From: Rhodopila sp.
GTDB lineage: Bacteria; Pseudomonadota; Alphaproteobacteria; Acetobacterales; Acetobacteraceae
NCBI GenBank assembly: GCA_031291715.1
Contig: JARLIN010000331.1
Span: 1-34,583 of the forward strand
Direction of reading: 5' to 3'
Length of the DNA stretch: 34,583 bases
Shown: positions 7,913 through 15,746 of the stretch, one piece after another
Position numbering within the stretch: the first letter of the stretch is position 1
Layout: the number at the start of each line of letters is the position of its first letter
Program-made: the position numbers and the translations under genes
The notes under the pieces: generated by a model
Seen by the model: the letters and a program-made list of their open reading frames with translations, nothing else
What the model was told of the DNA's origin: nothing
Database searches by the model: none

Positions 7913-8440
7913 ATGACTTCGACTCTGTCACGCAAAAGCCTCCTTCTCGCCGGCGCCAGCCTCATCGGCGCGGTGACCTTGGGCGTTGCGTCCATGCCGG
8001 CCATGGCAGTAACCACTGCCACCTCCAACTTCGGTGTCTCAGCAACCGTCGATCCGACCTGCCTGATCAATGCGGGTACCCCGCTGGCCTTCGGTCACTA
8101 CAACGGCGCCGCGGCGACGGGTATGACCACGATTTCCGTGACCTGCACCAACACCACCTCCTATAATGTCGGCCTCGATGCCGGCACGACGTCTGGCGCG
8201 ACCGTGACCACCCGGAAGATGGCTGGAGCGACCGGCGGGAATACAGATCAACTGCCGTACTCCCTCTACTCCGACTCCAGCCGTACCGTGAATTGGGGCA
8301 ACACGCCTGGAACGGACACGGTGGCCGGTGTCGGGACGGGATCTACCCAGACGCTGACCGTCTATGGGAGCATTCCGGCCTCCACCTACATCACGCCGGA
8401 CAACTACACTGATACCGTTACCGCGACCGTTTCCTACTGA
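7913..8440 (+). CDS. Spore coat U (SCPU) domain secreted pilin, major subunit-like
   Basis: 175 residues. The signal peptide ends near SMPAMA, after KSLLLAGASLIGAVTLG. The mature domain begins TATSNFGVSATVDPTCLINA and closes NYTDTVTATVSY. This is the SCPU pattern: an N-terminal strand, a paired cysteine (C of PTCLI with C of ISVTCTNT), and a final alternating 'YTDTVTVTVSY' strand recognised by the chaperone. Such proteins are subunits of Csu-type chaperone-usher pili, exported by Sec and assembled outside. Being first, closest to the promoter, and separated from the rest by a hairpin, it is probably the abundant shaft subunit. The ribosome-binding site is weak (GGTGAT). The three following genes complete the system. 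Confidence 0.88.
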   Translation: MTSTLSRKSLLLAGASLIGAVTLGVASMPAMAVTTATSNFGVSATVDPTCLINAGTPLAFGHYNGAAATGMTTISVTCTNTTSYNVGLDAGTTSGATVTTRKMAGATGGNTDQLPYSLYSDSSRTVNWGNTPGTDTVAGVGTGSTQTLTVYGSIPASTYITPDNYTDTVTATVSY

Positions 8441-8460
8441 TCACATAGCGTGATCCTGCA

Positions 8461-8489
8461 AAGCCTCTGCCGCGCGCCGGCAGAGGCTT
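8461..8489 (+). terminator. Hairpin after the first pilin gene (attenuator-like)
   Basis: A perfect 12-bp stem, AAGCCTCTGCCG and CGGCAGAGGCTT around CGCGC, begins 20 bases after the pilin stop. It is followed only by CTTGTGG, not a T-run. It could terminate part of transcription or protect the pilin mRNA, giving more pilin than chaperone and usher. Role inferred from position. Confidence 0.65.
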
Positions 8490-8595
8490 CTTGTGGAGCG
8501 GGCAGCAGCCCTTTGGTTCGCGCTTCCTGAGAAAACCATTAGAAGAAAGAGCGTGTCCGTCATTGTTTGATGGCGGATACCGCTGATTAGATCCA

Positions 8596-9342
8596 ATGAA
8601 ATTAAAATACTTTCATGCGGCATCAATCGCCGCGCTGCTGTTTCTGGTCACCGCTGGCGTGGCAAAGGCGCAGAGTCTTGTCGTCCTGCCCGTCAGTGTC
8701 ACGATGGCGGCGGGACAAAATGCGGCTGTCCTGACAGTCATCAACAAGGGTGACAGCGAGACGTCCTTCCAGGTCCGCGCCTTCGCCTGGAAGCAGACGA
8801 ACGAAGGCAACCCGACGGCGTCCCCCGATCAATTGGCCGCCACCGATGAATTGCTCGTCAGCCCGCCGCTCGGTACCATCGCGGCAGGTGCCACTCAGAT
8901 CGTCCGCCTGGTCTTGCGCCGGCCGGCGCAAGAGCGTGAAGCAAGCTACCGCATCTTCCTCGACCAGATTCCTCCGCCGGCCGCACCCGGAACGTTGCGC
9001 ATCGCCATTCGCATGTCCATTCCGGTCTTCGCCCGGCCAGCCGTTCGCGTCGCCTCGCATGTGCAGTGGCGGATCGAAGACCGGGGGGGACAGGATTACC
9101 TGATGGCTTTCAACGATGGCAGCCGTCATGAAGCGGTCCGCGGCATTGCCCTCGCGACCGCGAGCGGCGGCCAGGCTCAGGTCCAGGCCAATGCGTCCCC
9201 GTATATACTCCCTGGCGCTACCCGCAGCTGGCGTATTACCGCTTCGGGCGCTCCGCTTGCGCCGGGGGCAACGTTACACCTGACCGCACAGGGTGATTCG
9301 GCGAAAGTTGACCAACAGGTCAGCGTGAGTGCGGGGCCGTAA
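8596..9342 (+). CDS. Periplasmic pili/fimbrial assembly chaperone (CsuC-like)
   Basis: 248 residues. The signal peptide MKLKYFHAASIAALLFLVTA ends near GVAKAQS. The N-terminal Ig-like domain includes LVVLPVSVTMAAGQNAAVLTV, the PP-like turn LLVSPPLGTIAAGATQIVRL with the conserved IVRLVLRR motif, and ASYRIFLDQIPP, which matches the PapD-family 'YRl.l.eiP' signature. The C-terminal domain follows. In these chaperones two basic residues in the cleft bind the subunit C-terminus; the R of IVRLVLRR region and of EASYRIF are in the right places. It escorts SCPU pilins through the periplasm to the usher. The gene overlaps the usher gene by 14 bases, indicating coupled translation. The intergenic gap of 155 bases upstream contains a hairpin. 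Confidence 0.9.
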   Translation: MKLKYFHAASIAALLFLVTAGVAKAQSLVVLPVSVTMAAGQNAAVLTVINKGDSETSFQVRAFAWKQTNEGNPTASPDQLAATDELLVSPPLGTIAAGATQIVRLVLRRPAQEREASYRIFLDQIPPPAAPGTLRIAIRMSIPVFARPAVRVASHVQWRIEDRGGQDYLMAFNDGSRHEAVRGIALATASGGQAQVQANASPYILPGATRSWRITASGAPLAPGATLHLTAQGDSAKVDQQVSVSAGP

Positions 9343-11770
9343 CATCGGATGGCTGACGACCGCCCTGCCGGTCATCATAATAATAATTGTGGTTTCGGTC
9401 GCACCAGCCCGAGCGATAGAGGCTGATCCCCCACGGTTGCTCGAACTGGTCGTCAATGGTTATTCAACCGGAAAGATTGGCGAGTTCGTGCTGCGCGACG
9501 GCGCCCTGTTCGCGCAGCGCGATGAGTTGAGCGGTCTCGGTTTCCGGATTCCCGAGAGTGCGTCCCCGACGCGGGACGGCCTGATCGCCCTCGCCGCCTT
9601 GACCGGCGTGACCTCGCGTATCGATCAGGCAACGCAAACGCTCTACGTTACCGCTGCGCCCGACCGCCTGCTGCCGACATTGCTGCAGGCAGACACGAAC
9701 GGTGCCGCGGCTGAGCAGGCCGAGAGCGGCACGGGCGCGACGCTCAACTACGACGTCACCGGCGTGTTGGCCGATGGTCGGAACACCGCCAGCGGATCGT
9801 TCGATCTGCGTGCTTTTTCTCCCTGGGGCGTGGTTTCGTCAGGGGTGCTGGCTTACGCCGGGGGCGGCCCCGGCGGCGTCGGCACCGACTCGGCCATCCG
9901 CCTGGATTCGGCCTATGTTTATTCGGATCCAGATACATTACGACGCTACCGCCTGGGTGATTTCACCACGAGCGGCCTCGGCTGGACCCGGCAGGTCCGC
10001 CTCGGCGGTGCCCAGATCAACTCCGACTTCTCGATGCGCCCCGATCTCGTGACCTTCCCGTTGCCATCGGTTAGCGGCTCCGTCGCCGTTCCCTCAACGG
10101 TTGACGTGCTGGTCAACGGCACGCAGTTGCTGTCCCGCCAGGTCCAACCGGGCCCCTTTCAGATCGCGCAGCTGCCGGTGGTCACCGGTACCGGCACCGT
10201 CGCGATGACGGTGACCGACGCCCTCGGCCGGCAGGTCACCACGACACTGCCCTTCTATGCCAGTTCCAGTCTGCTTGCCCCGGGCTTGCAGAGCTATTCC
10301 GTGGAAGTCGGCAAGGTGCGGCGCAATTGGGGCATCCTCAGCGACGACTACGGTGACCTCGCCGGCTCGGCCACGTATCGCCGCGGCCTGTCATCGGCGG
10401 TGACGGTTGAAGCCCATGCCGAGGGCACCGTGGGCCAGGCGATGGGGGGCGCCGTCCTTGTGGTGAATGTCGCCAATCTTGGGATGGCCAATTTCGCTGC
10501 TGCCAGCAGCACCGCTTCCGGGCTTAGCGGGACGCAGCTCTCCGCCGGAATGCAGCGCATCGGCCGGGTGTTCAGTGTCGGCGCTTCCGCGACCATGGCC
10601 AGTCACAATTTTCGCGACCTCGCGGCGATGAACGGCGATCCCGCTCCTCAGCGCCAGATCAACGCCAATGCCGGCTTGTCCCTCGGCCGGTTCGGCTCGC
10701 TCGGCGTGGCCTACACGGCCGTGGACCGCGACGCGGTGCCCGCGCCCATTCGCTTCTTCGCGCCGCCCGGTAGCTTCGTCCCGCAAAATTTCTCGACGGC
10801 GGGCGGCGTGCCCTCGATCGCCAACGACGTGGTCTCGTTTCAGCCGGCGCAGCGCTCGCACATCCTGACCGTCAGCTATTCCTCACGAATAGGCAAAGTA
10901 TCGATCTTCGCGACCGGATTTCATGACTTCGCTGCCAAGAACAGCACCGGCGTTATGTTTGGCCTGTCGATCCCGCTCGGCGGCCGCGGTTCCGCCAGCG
11001 CAAATGCGGGCTCCGGCTCAAGCGGCGGGTACGCCCAGATCCAGGCACAGCAATCCGCGGTGTCGACAGGCGACTGGGGCTACCAAGCCTATGCCACCAG
11101 AGGCACCCTCGACCACGAATTCGCCGAGCTGAGCTACAAGTCGCCCTGGGCGCTGGTTTCGGCCGGTGCCGACCGGATCGACCGGCAAACGACGCTTCGT
11201 ACCGAAGCTCAGGGGGCGCTTTCCTTTGCCGATGGCGGGCTGTTCCCCTCCAACACGATCAACGACAGCTTCGCCGTGGTGGACACCGACGGCGTGAAGG
11301 GCATCCATGTCCTGAACGAGAATCGCGAAGTAGGCACGACCGACTCGGCCGGGAGGCTGCTGGTGCCCGATCTGCGGTCCTACGACCTCAACCACATCGC
11401 CATCGATCCGGTCGACGTGCCGATGGATGCCATGGTGCCAACCACCGAGCAAAACGTGCGGCCGCAGGATCGGTCTGGCGTTGTGGTGCGTTTCCCGGTG
11501 CAGACGAGTCACGGTGCCCTGCTTCGGCTGGTGGACAAAGCCGGCGGGCCGATAGCGATCGGCAGCACGGCGACCTTGGCGACAACCGGCGTGACGGTGC
11601 CCGTGGGTTATGGCGGCGAGGCGTTCGTCCAGGATCTCAGCCCGGGCAGGAACCAGCTCACGATCGAGCGACCCAACGGACAGCGCTGCGTCGCCATATT
11701 GGATTACCGCGTCACGCCCGGCGAAATCCCCACGATTGGTCCCCTACCCTGTCAGGAGCAAGCTCCGTGA
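9329..11770 (+). CDS. Outer-membrane fimbrial usher (CsuD-like)
   Basis: 813 residues, the length of a full usher. The GTG start at 9329 overlaps the chaperone stop; the ATG 20 bases later is out of frame. The signal peptide WLTTALPVIIIIIVVSVAPA-RA is followed by an N-terminal domain (LLELVVNGYSTGKIGEFVLR). The 24-strand barrel includes DSAYVYSDPDTLRRYRLGD and YRRGLSSAVTVEAHAEGTVG. The plug region is near VDVLVNGTQLLSRQVQPGPF, and the C-terminal domains carry VPVGYGGEAFVQDLSPGRNQ and close at PTIGPLPCQ. It forms the secretion pore and assembly platform for the SCPU pili. It overlaps the next gene by four bases (GTGA). Confidence 0.92.
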   Translation: MRGRNIGWLTTALPVIIIIIVVSVAPARAIEADPPRLLELVVNGYSTGKIGEFVLRDGALFAQRDELSGLGFRIPESASPTRDGLIALAALTGVTSRIDQATQTLYVTAAPDRLLPTLLQADTNGAAAEQAESGTGATLNYDVTGVLADGRNTASGSFDLRAFSPWGVVSSGVLAYAGGGPGGVGTDSAIRLDSAYVYSDPDTLRRYRLGDFTTSGLGWTRQVRLGGAQINSDFSMRPDLVTFPLPSVSGSVAVPSTVDVLVNGTQLLSRQVQPGPFQIAQLPVVTGTGTVAMTVTDALGRQVTTTLPFYASSSLLAPGLQSYSVEVGKVRRNWGILSDDYGDLAGSATYRRGLSSAVTVEAHAEGTVGQAMGGAVLVVNVANLGMANFAAASSTASGLSGTQLSAGMQRIGRVFSVGASATMASHNFRDLAAMNGDPAPQRQINANAGLSLGRFGSLGVAYTAVDRDAVPAPIRFFAPPGSFVPQNFSTAGGVPSIANDVVSFQPAQRSHILTVSYSSRIGKVSIFATGFHDFAAKNSTGVMFGLSIPLGGRGSASANAGSGSSGGYAQIQAQQSAVSTGDWGYQAYATRGTLDHEFAELSYKSPWALVSAGADRIDRQTTLRTEAQGALSFADGGLFPSNTINDSFAVVDTDGVKGIHVLNENREVGTTDSAGRLLVPDLRSYDLNHIAIDPVDVPMDAMVPTTEQNVRPQDRSGVVVRFPVQTSHGALLRLVDKAGGPIAIGSTATLATTGVTVPVGYGGEAFVQDLSPGRNQLTIERPNGQRCVAILDYRVTPGEIPTIGPLPCQEQAP

Positions 11771-12219
11771 AACGTATAATCGGCCTGGTCATGTTCATGC
11801 TTTTCGCCCCCACGGCCGAGTCGTGGGCGCAGTGTTCCGTCGGCGTCGGTGCACCGGTCAGTTTCGGCACGTACCTTCCCCTTGCCGCGATACGCCAGAC
11901 AAGCGTCGGATCCCTGACGGTCGGCTGCAGCTCCTTCACCGGTTCCTATACAATCTCGTTCGACGTCGGCCTCTATAGCGGCGGCAGCTTTTCCAACCGG
12001 CGGATGAGCAGCGGCAGTGACGACCTGCTGTATCAGCTCTACACGGACGCGGCCTACACCACGGTCTGGGGTGATGGCAGCGGCGGCACCGTCACCGTGT
12101 CCGGCAGCTGCGTTGGGACGTGCAGCGCGTCCTACAACGTCTATGGCCAGGTTCCCGCCCGCCAGCCGGCCAGTCCGGGCACCTATACCGATGCGATTAC
12201 CGTCACCATCTCGTTCTGA
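11767..12219 (+). CDS. SCPU-domain secreted protein, tip/minor subunit-like
   Basis: 150 residues. The GTG start at 11767 overlaps the usher stop and has AGGAG about eight bases upstream. The signal peptide MKRIIGLVMFMLFAPTAESW-AQ precedes the SCPU domain: CSVGVGAPVSFGTYLPL, a second Cys in LTVGCSS, and the final strand GTYTDAITVTISF. A second cysteine pair, CVGTC, is absent from the first pilin. In Csu-type operons the last SCPU protein (CsuE) is the two-domain tip adhesin; here there is only one domain of ordinary length, so the tip role is inferred from position. The operon ends 36 bases before the right-hand copy of the flanking repeat. Confidence 0.85.
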   Translation: MKRIIGLVMFMLFAPTAESWAQCSVGVGAPVSFGTYLPLAAIRQTSVGSLTVGCSSFTGSYTISFDVGLYSGGSFSNRRMSSGSDDLLYQLYTDAAYTTVWGDGSGGTVTVSGSCVGTCSASYNVYGQVPARQPASPGTYTDAITVTISF

Positions 12220-12255
12220 CCCACCGCGAGCATGGTCGTTCCGAACGCCCGCCGT

Positions 12256-12386
12256 GCCAGCGAAGTCGCGGCGCCTCCCGAACCGATCCGACCCTCTCTC
12301 CGAGACCTCGCGCCAAGGCTAACGGTGTCGGGGTAAATTGATGACAACGGGATAGGCCAGCCAGGCGACCACGTCGCCGGTCAGAG
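12256..12386. repeat. Direct repeat flanking the fimbrial operon, right copy
   Basis: Diverged copy of 7437-7574 in the same orientation, ending at the last codons of folK. On the minus strand it holds the upstream region and the first codons (ESVREAPRLRW in translation) of an acyltransferase-3 gene, but the start codon is altered and homology stops after about a dozen codons. It is thus a gene-start remnant lying directly downstream of folK. See the left copy for the shared motifs. Confidence 0.85.
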
Positions 12387-12881
12387 CGGCCTGATTTCCT
12401 GCCCCTCCAGATCCGCCAGCAACGCCGCCGCCGTCCGCCCCAGGACCGGATGGATCCAGTCCGGCGCGACGTCGGCCAAAGGCGCCAGCACGAAGGCACG
12501 CAGATGCGCGCGCGGATGCGGCAGGATCGGATCGGGCGCGGCGCGCACCAGATCGCCGATGCCGATGATATCCAAATCCAGGGTCCGCGCCGCGTTCGGC
12601 GTGCTGCGTTCCCGGCCGCAGGCCGCCTCCACATCCATGAGGCGGGCAAGCAACATCGCCGGATCGACTGTCATTCCAGGATCAACCAGCAGAGACGCGA
12701 CGGCGTTGACATAGGGCGGCTGGCCGGATGGAGGAACCGGCGCCGAAAGGAACCATCGCGACAGGCCGGCCAGGCGCATCCCCGGGAACAAGTCGAGCAT
12801 CGCAACAGCCTGCCTGCATGTCTCCAGGGGCGGCTTGCCATCCCGGCCCGGCAGATTGGCGCCCACACCGATCAGCACCAT
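12381..12881 (-). CDS. folK: 2-amino-4-hydroxy-6-hydroxymethyldihydropteridine pyrophosphokinase
   Basis: 166 residues from ATG 12881, the usual HPPK length. Motifs are LIGVGANLPGRDGKPPLETC at the N-terminus, SRWFLSAPV, YVNAVASLLV (substrate pocket), the signature RTLDLDIIGIGD with the two Mg-binding aspartates, and LPHPRAHLRAFVLAPLADVA. The enzyme transfers pyrophosphate from ATP to 6-hydroxymethyl-dihydropterin in folate synthesis. An ATG at 12932 would add 17 residues with no family match; GGGGCAGG upstream of 12881 is an acceptable ribosome-binding site. No folP or folB lies nearby. It is divergent from the NYN gene, with a shared 151-base promoter gap. Confidence 0.9.
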   Translation of the reverse strand: MVLIGVGANLPGRDGKPPLETCRQAVAMLDLFPGMRLAGLSRWFLSAPVPPSGQPPYVNAVASLLVDPGMTVDPAMLLARLMDVEAACGRERSTPNAARTLDLDIIGIGDLVRAAPDPILPHPRAHLRAFVLAPLADVAPDWIHPVLGRTAAALLADLEGQEIRPL

Positions 12882-13032
12882 ATAGCCTGCCCCGGTGCCT
12901 TCACCGTTTCGATGTTCACAAGATTGACTCATGGTTATAGTGTTCACTCTTCCGAGTCTTCCGATTTCGCGGGGACGCACCGATTCCGATCTCTCTCCAC
13001 CCATTTGCAACCAGAATCGCAGGGTTAAGCCG

Positions 13033-13641
13033 ATGCCTTTTCAACCGAACGAACGTGTCGCCCTTTTTATCGACGGTGCCAATCTTTACTCGGCCTCGCG
13101 CAACCTCGGGTTCGATGTCGATTACCGTAACCTGTTGGAATATTTCCGCAAACAGGCCAATGTAATCCGCGCATACTACTACTCCGCGGTGCTGGAGACG
13201 GAAGAATATTCGCCGCTGAAGCCGCTGACCGACTGGCTGGCCTATAACGGCTACGCCCTGGTGACCAAGCCGGCGAAGGAATTCACCGACGCCACCGGCC
13301 GCCGCCGGGTGAAGGGAAACATGGACATCGAGATCGCGGTGGACATGCTGGAACTCGCGGACAAGGTCGATCACGTCGTTTTGTTCAGCGGCGATTCCGA
13401 TTTCCGGCGCCTGGTAGAAGCGGTGCAGCGCAAGGGCGTGCGGGTTTCCGTTGTGTCCTCGGTGCGCACCAGCCCGCCGATGGTGGCGGACGAGTTGCGC
13501 CGGCAGGCCGATCAGTTCCTGGAACTGATGGAGATCGCGCCCGAATTCACAAGGCGCCAGACCGAGCCACGGCCGCGCAACCACGCGCCCATGCGCGGCA
13601 CGCCGGCTGAACCCTACGCCGATCCGCACGACGCAGCCTGA
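13033..13641 (+). CDS. NYN-domain (LabA/DUF88) PIN-like ribonuclease
   Basis: 202 residues. The NYN fold is clear: VALFIDGANLYSASRNLGFD (D14), then VKGNMDIEIAVDMLELADKV (D98, D104), and HVVLFSGDSDFRRLVEAVQR (D121, D123), followed by GVRVSVVSS. These acidic residues form the single-metal nuclease centre of the family. The C-terminal 30 residues are Arg/Pro-rich and probably disordered. ATG 13033 has AGGG nearby, and the upstream frame shows no family match. LabA-type proteins are proposed to process or degrade RNA; in alphaproteobacteria this gene is widespread as a housekeeping gene of unproven target. The DNA glycosylase gene starts nine bases after its stop. Confidence 0.88.
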   Translation: MPFQPNERVALFIDGANLYSASRNLGFDVDYRNLLEYFRKQANVIRAYYYSAVLETEEYSPLKPLTDWLAYNGYALVTKPAKEFTDATGRRRVKGNMDIEIAVDMLELADKVDHVVLFSGDSDFRRLVEAVQRKGVRVSVVSSVRTSPPMVADELRRQADQFLELMEIAPEFTRRQTEPRPRNHAPMRGTPAEPYADPHDAA

Positions 13642-13650
13642 GCGAATAGC

Positions 13651-14286
13651 GTGAGCTTCCAGGCTCCAGCGGCTGACTGCCCGCTGTGTCCGCGGCTGGT
13701 TGGGTATCGCGACAGCAACCGGGCGGCGAATCCGGGGTGGTTCAATGGTGCGGTGCCGAGCTTCGGGCCACTGGATGCGCGGTTCCTTGTGGTTGGGCTG
13801 GCGCCGGGGGTGCGCGGGGCCAACCGGACGGGGCGCCCCTTCACCGGGGATTTCGCCGGCGTCCTGCTGTACCAGACACTGATCAAATACGGCTTCGCGG
13901 CGGGAGAGTATGCCGCCGATCCGGCGGACGGGGTCGTGCTGCGGGACTGCCGGGTGACCAATGCGGTGCGCTGTGTGCCGCCCGCCAACCTGCCGACTCC
14001 GGCGGAGATCGCCGGCTGCAACCCGTTCCTGGCGCAGGAACTGGCGGCGATGCCGCGGCTGCGCGTCGTGCTCGCGCTGGGCGGCGTGTCCCACAAGGCG
14101 GTGCTGCGGGCACGCGGGCTGCGGGCAAGCCACACGGCGTTCGTCCACGGAGCAGTGCAGGAACTACCCGATGGGCTGCTGCTGGTGGACAGCTACCATG
14201 TCTCCCGGCTGAACACGAATACGGGACGACTGACGATTCCGATGTTTGAGGCGGTCATCGCGGATATCCGCGCCCGCTTGACCTAG
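13651..14286 (+). CDS. Family 5 uracil-DNA glycosylase (UdgB)
   Basis: 211 residues from a GTG codon nine bases after the NYN stop. Four cysteines in the UDG family 4/5 pattern (C10, C13, C108, C123) should bind a 4Fe-4S cluster. Motif 1 is VVGLAPGVRGANRTGRPFTG (GLAPG at 49-53), where family 4 would have GEAPG with Glu. The second active-site motif is SYHVSRLNTNTGRL (181-194), as in UdgB. It removes uracil, and in this family also hypoxanthine and other deaminated bases, from DNA. The TAG stop is the TAG of the CTAG end of the palindromic element that follows, so the element's insertion may have set the C-terminus. Confidence 0.88.
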   Translation: MSFQAPAADCPLCPRLVGYRDSNRAANPGWFNGAVPSFGPLDARFLVVGLAPGVRGANRTGRPFTGDFAGVLLYQTLIKYGFAAGEYAADPADGVVLRDCRVTNAVRCVPPANLPTPAEIAGCNPFLAQELAAMPRLRVVLALGGVSHKAVLRARGLRASHTAFVHGAVQELPDGLLLVDSYHVSRLNTNTGRLTIPMFEAVIADIRARLT

Positions 14287-14410
14287 TGTCTCCAATCTGA
14301 AGTTCGCCATGGTGGGCGAACCTCAGATTGGAGACACCAGCTCTTTATTTTCGATGTCCTGCCTCGAAGCCCGCCGCATGATGCGACGAACTTCGGGGGC
14401 AGGACACTAG
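14283..14410. mobile_element. MITE-like palindromic element with CTAG ends
   Basis: The stretch lies between identical CTAG tetramers (14283-14286 and 14407-14410), extended to the 8-base terminal inverted repeat CTAGTGTC / GACACTAG. Inside are two hairpins. One has 23-base arms at 14286-14308 and 14315-14337 with one mismatch. The other has TGTCCTGCC-CGAAG pairing with CTTCG-GGCAGGACA at 14355-14369 and 14391-14406. The two ends, read inward, share TGTC and GAAGTTCG at the same spacing. No coding capacity is seen. CTAG is a target duplication used by some IS5-group elements, so this may be a non-autonomous derivative. It also serves as a plausible two-way terminator between convergent genes. 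Confidence 0.7.
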
Positions 14411-14955
14411 ATCGTCCGCGCGAGCTCCGCGTCGATGGCGCGCGACAGAGCCGGACCGTTGGGCTCATCGTCCGACCCGAACGTACCGGCAATGCGGCCG
14501 TCGCGCCCGATCAGCACCTTGTTGAAATTCCACTGTGGCTGCCATTGCCGCTGCGCGTTCACCCAGGCGTAGAACGGCGCGGCTTCGGCGCCTCGGACAT
14601 GGGAAATGGCGGCCAGGGGGAAGTCGATGTCGAAGCGGGTTTCGCAGAAGGTCTTTACTGTCGCGTTGTCGGCGGATTCCTGGTTGAAGTCCTGGCTTGG
14701 AACGCCGATCACCGTGAGGCCGGCGGGCGACTTCGCGGCGTGCAGCTTCTCAAGGTCCTCATACTGATAGGTGTAGCCGCAGAAGCTGGCGGTGTTGGTC
14801 ACCAGCAGCACGCGGCCCTTGAAGTCGGCGAAATTCAGCGAACCGCCGTCGATCGAGGGGAAGCCGAAAGCCCAGGCGACCTGGTCCTTATCCGTTGCCA
14901 TCAGGAACGCTCCTCCGGTCATTGCCAGCACGCTTCGCCGCGTTGCTTCAACCAT
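14407..14955 (-). CDS. Glutathione peroxidase-family thiol peroxidase, exported
   Basis: 182 residues. The peroxidatic Cys is C59 in VTNTASFCGYTYQYEDLEKL. The Gln position is in GVPSQDFNQES (Q88), and the tryptophan motif is QWNFNKVLIG (W142). Together they give the GPx Cys-Gln-Trp centre. The N-terminus EATRRSVLAMTGGAFLMA has twin arginines followed by a hydrophobic stretch and looks like a Tat-type (or Sec) signal, so a periplasmic location is likely. ATG 14955 lies inside the end of the upstream oxidoreductase gene (8-base overlap), with GGAGGAG just before it. The stop TAG comes from the CTAG end of the palindromic element. It probably reduces peroxides using thioredoxin-like donors. Confidence 0.85.
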   Translation of the reverse strand: MVEATRRSVLAMTGGAFLMATDKDQVAWAFGFPSIDGGSLNFADFKGRVLLVTNTASFCGYTYQYEDLEKLHAAKSPAGLTVIGVPSQDFNQESADNATVKTFCETRFDIDFPLAAISHVRGAEAAPFYAWVNAQRQWQPQWNFNKVLIGRDGRIAGTFGSDDEPNGPALSRAIDAELARTI

Positions 14956-15619
14956 AGCGCTCCTCCAGCCACGGATCAGCGTTGTTGTGGTAGCCGCGGA
15001 CCTCCCAGAAGCCCGGGTGGTCGCTGATCGTAAAGTGGATCCGCCGCAGCCACTTGGCTGATTTCCAAAGATAAAGCCTGGGCACCAGCATGCGCACCGG
15101 ACCGCCGTGCTCACGCGTGATCGGCTTGCCTTCCCACTGGTGCACCAGGAATACGTCGGGTTGGTCGAACTGATCCAGACGGATATTGGTGGTGTAGCCG
15201 TCATAGGCGGTGAAGATGACGTGGTTCACCTCGGGCGACGGCTTCACGATCGCCAGCAGCGCCTGGGCCGAGACGCCCTTCCAGCGATTGTCGTAGCGCG
15301 ACCACTGGGTGACGCAGTGCATGTCGGAGACGCTTTCGGTCTGCGGCAGCGCCATGAACTCATCGAGGCGCATGCTGATGCGGGTCTCCACGGCGCCATC
15401 GACGTCCAACCGGAATTTCTGTTCCGTTACGTCGGGCTGGGCGCCGAGATCGAGAACCGGCCAGTCCTTCACCAGCCGCTGTCCGGGCGGCAGGCGCTCT
15501 TTTTCCGGGTCGGCGGTGGTGCCGGTCAGCAGCCTGCCATCGCGGGCCCAATCCTGCTTGCGCTCGATCAGCCTGTCCCGGACCTTGCCGGTGATCTCGA
15601 CGCCGTCTTCTTCGGCCAT
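14948..15619 (-). CDS. Sulfite-oxidase-like molybdopterin-dependent oxidoreductase
   Basis: 223 residues. The molybdenum-ligating cysteine is C102 in SDMHCVTQWSRYDNRWKGVS. The cofactor-binding pieces FTAYDGYTTNIRLDQF and ITREHGGPVRMLVPRLYLWK and the closing HPGFWEVRGYHNNADPW follow the YuiH/sulfite-oxidase-fold family. No signal peptide or dimerisation domain is seen, so it is a short, apparently cytosolic member. ATG 15619 has AGAGGA about five bases upstream; the ATG five codons earlier lacks this. It is co-transcribed with, and overlaps, the gpx-like gene, which suggests a joint role in redox repair, for example sulfoxide reduction. The substrate is unknown. moaC, needed for its cofactor, lies 3.5 kb away. 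Confidence 0.86.
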   Translation of the reverse strand: MAEEDGVEITGKVRDRLIERKQDWARDGRLLTGTTADPEKERLPPGQRLVKDWPVLDLGAQPDVTEQKFRLDVDGAVETRISMRLDEFMALPQTESVSDMHCVTQWSRYDNRWKGVSAQALLAIVKPSPEVNHVIFTAYDGYTTNIRLDQFDQPDVFLVHQWEGKPITREHGGPVRMLVPRLYLWKSAKWLRRIHFTISDHPGFWEVRGYHNNADPWLEERYG

Positions 15620-15746
15620 GGCATCCTCTTTCATTGCCGTGCGGAGACTGGCGGTTCTGGGCCGGGTTGCAAGGGTGTTGCTTCGAGGGACGCGATTTCG
15701 GCCCCAAATGCTTGATTACGGACGGGTTCCGCCTTCATAATGAGCC

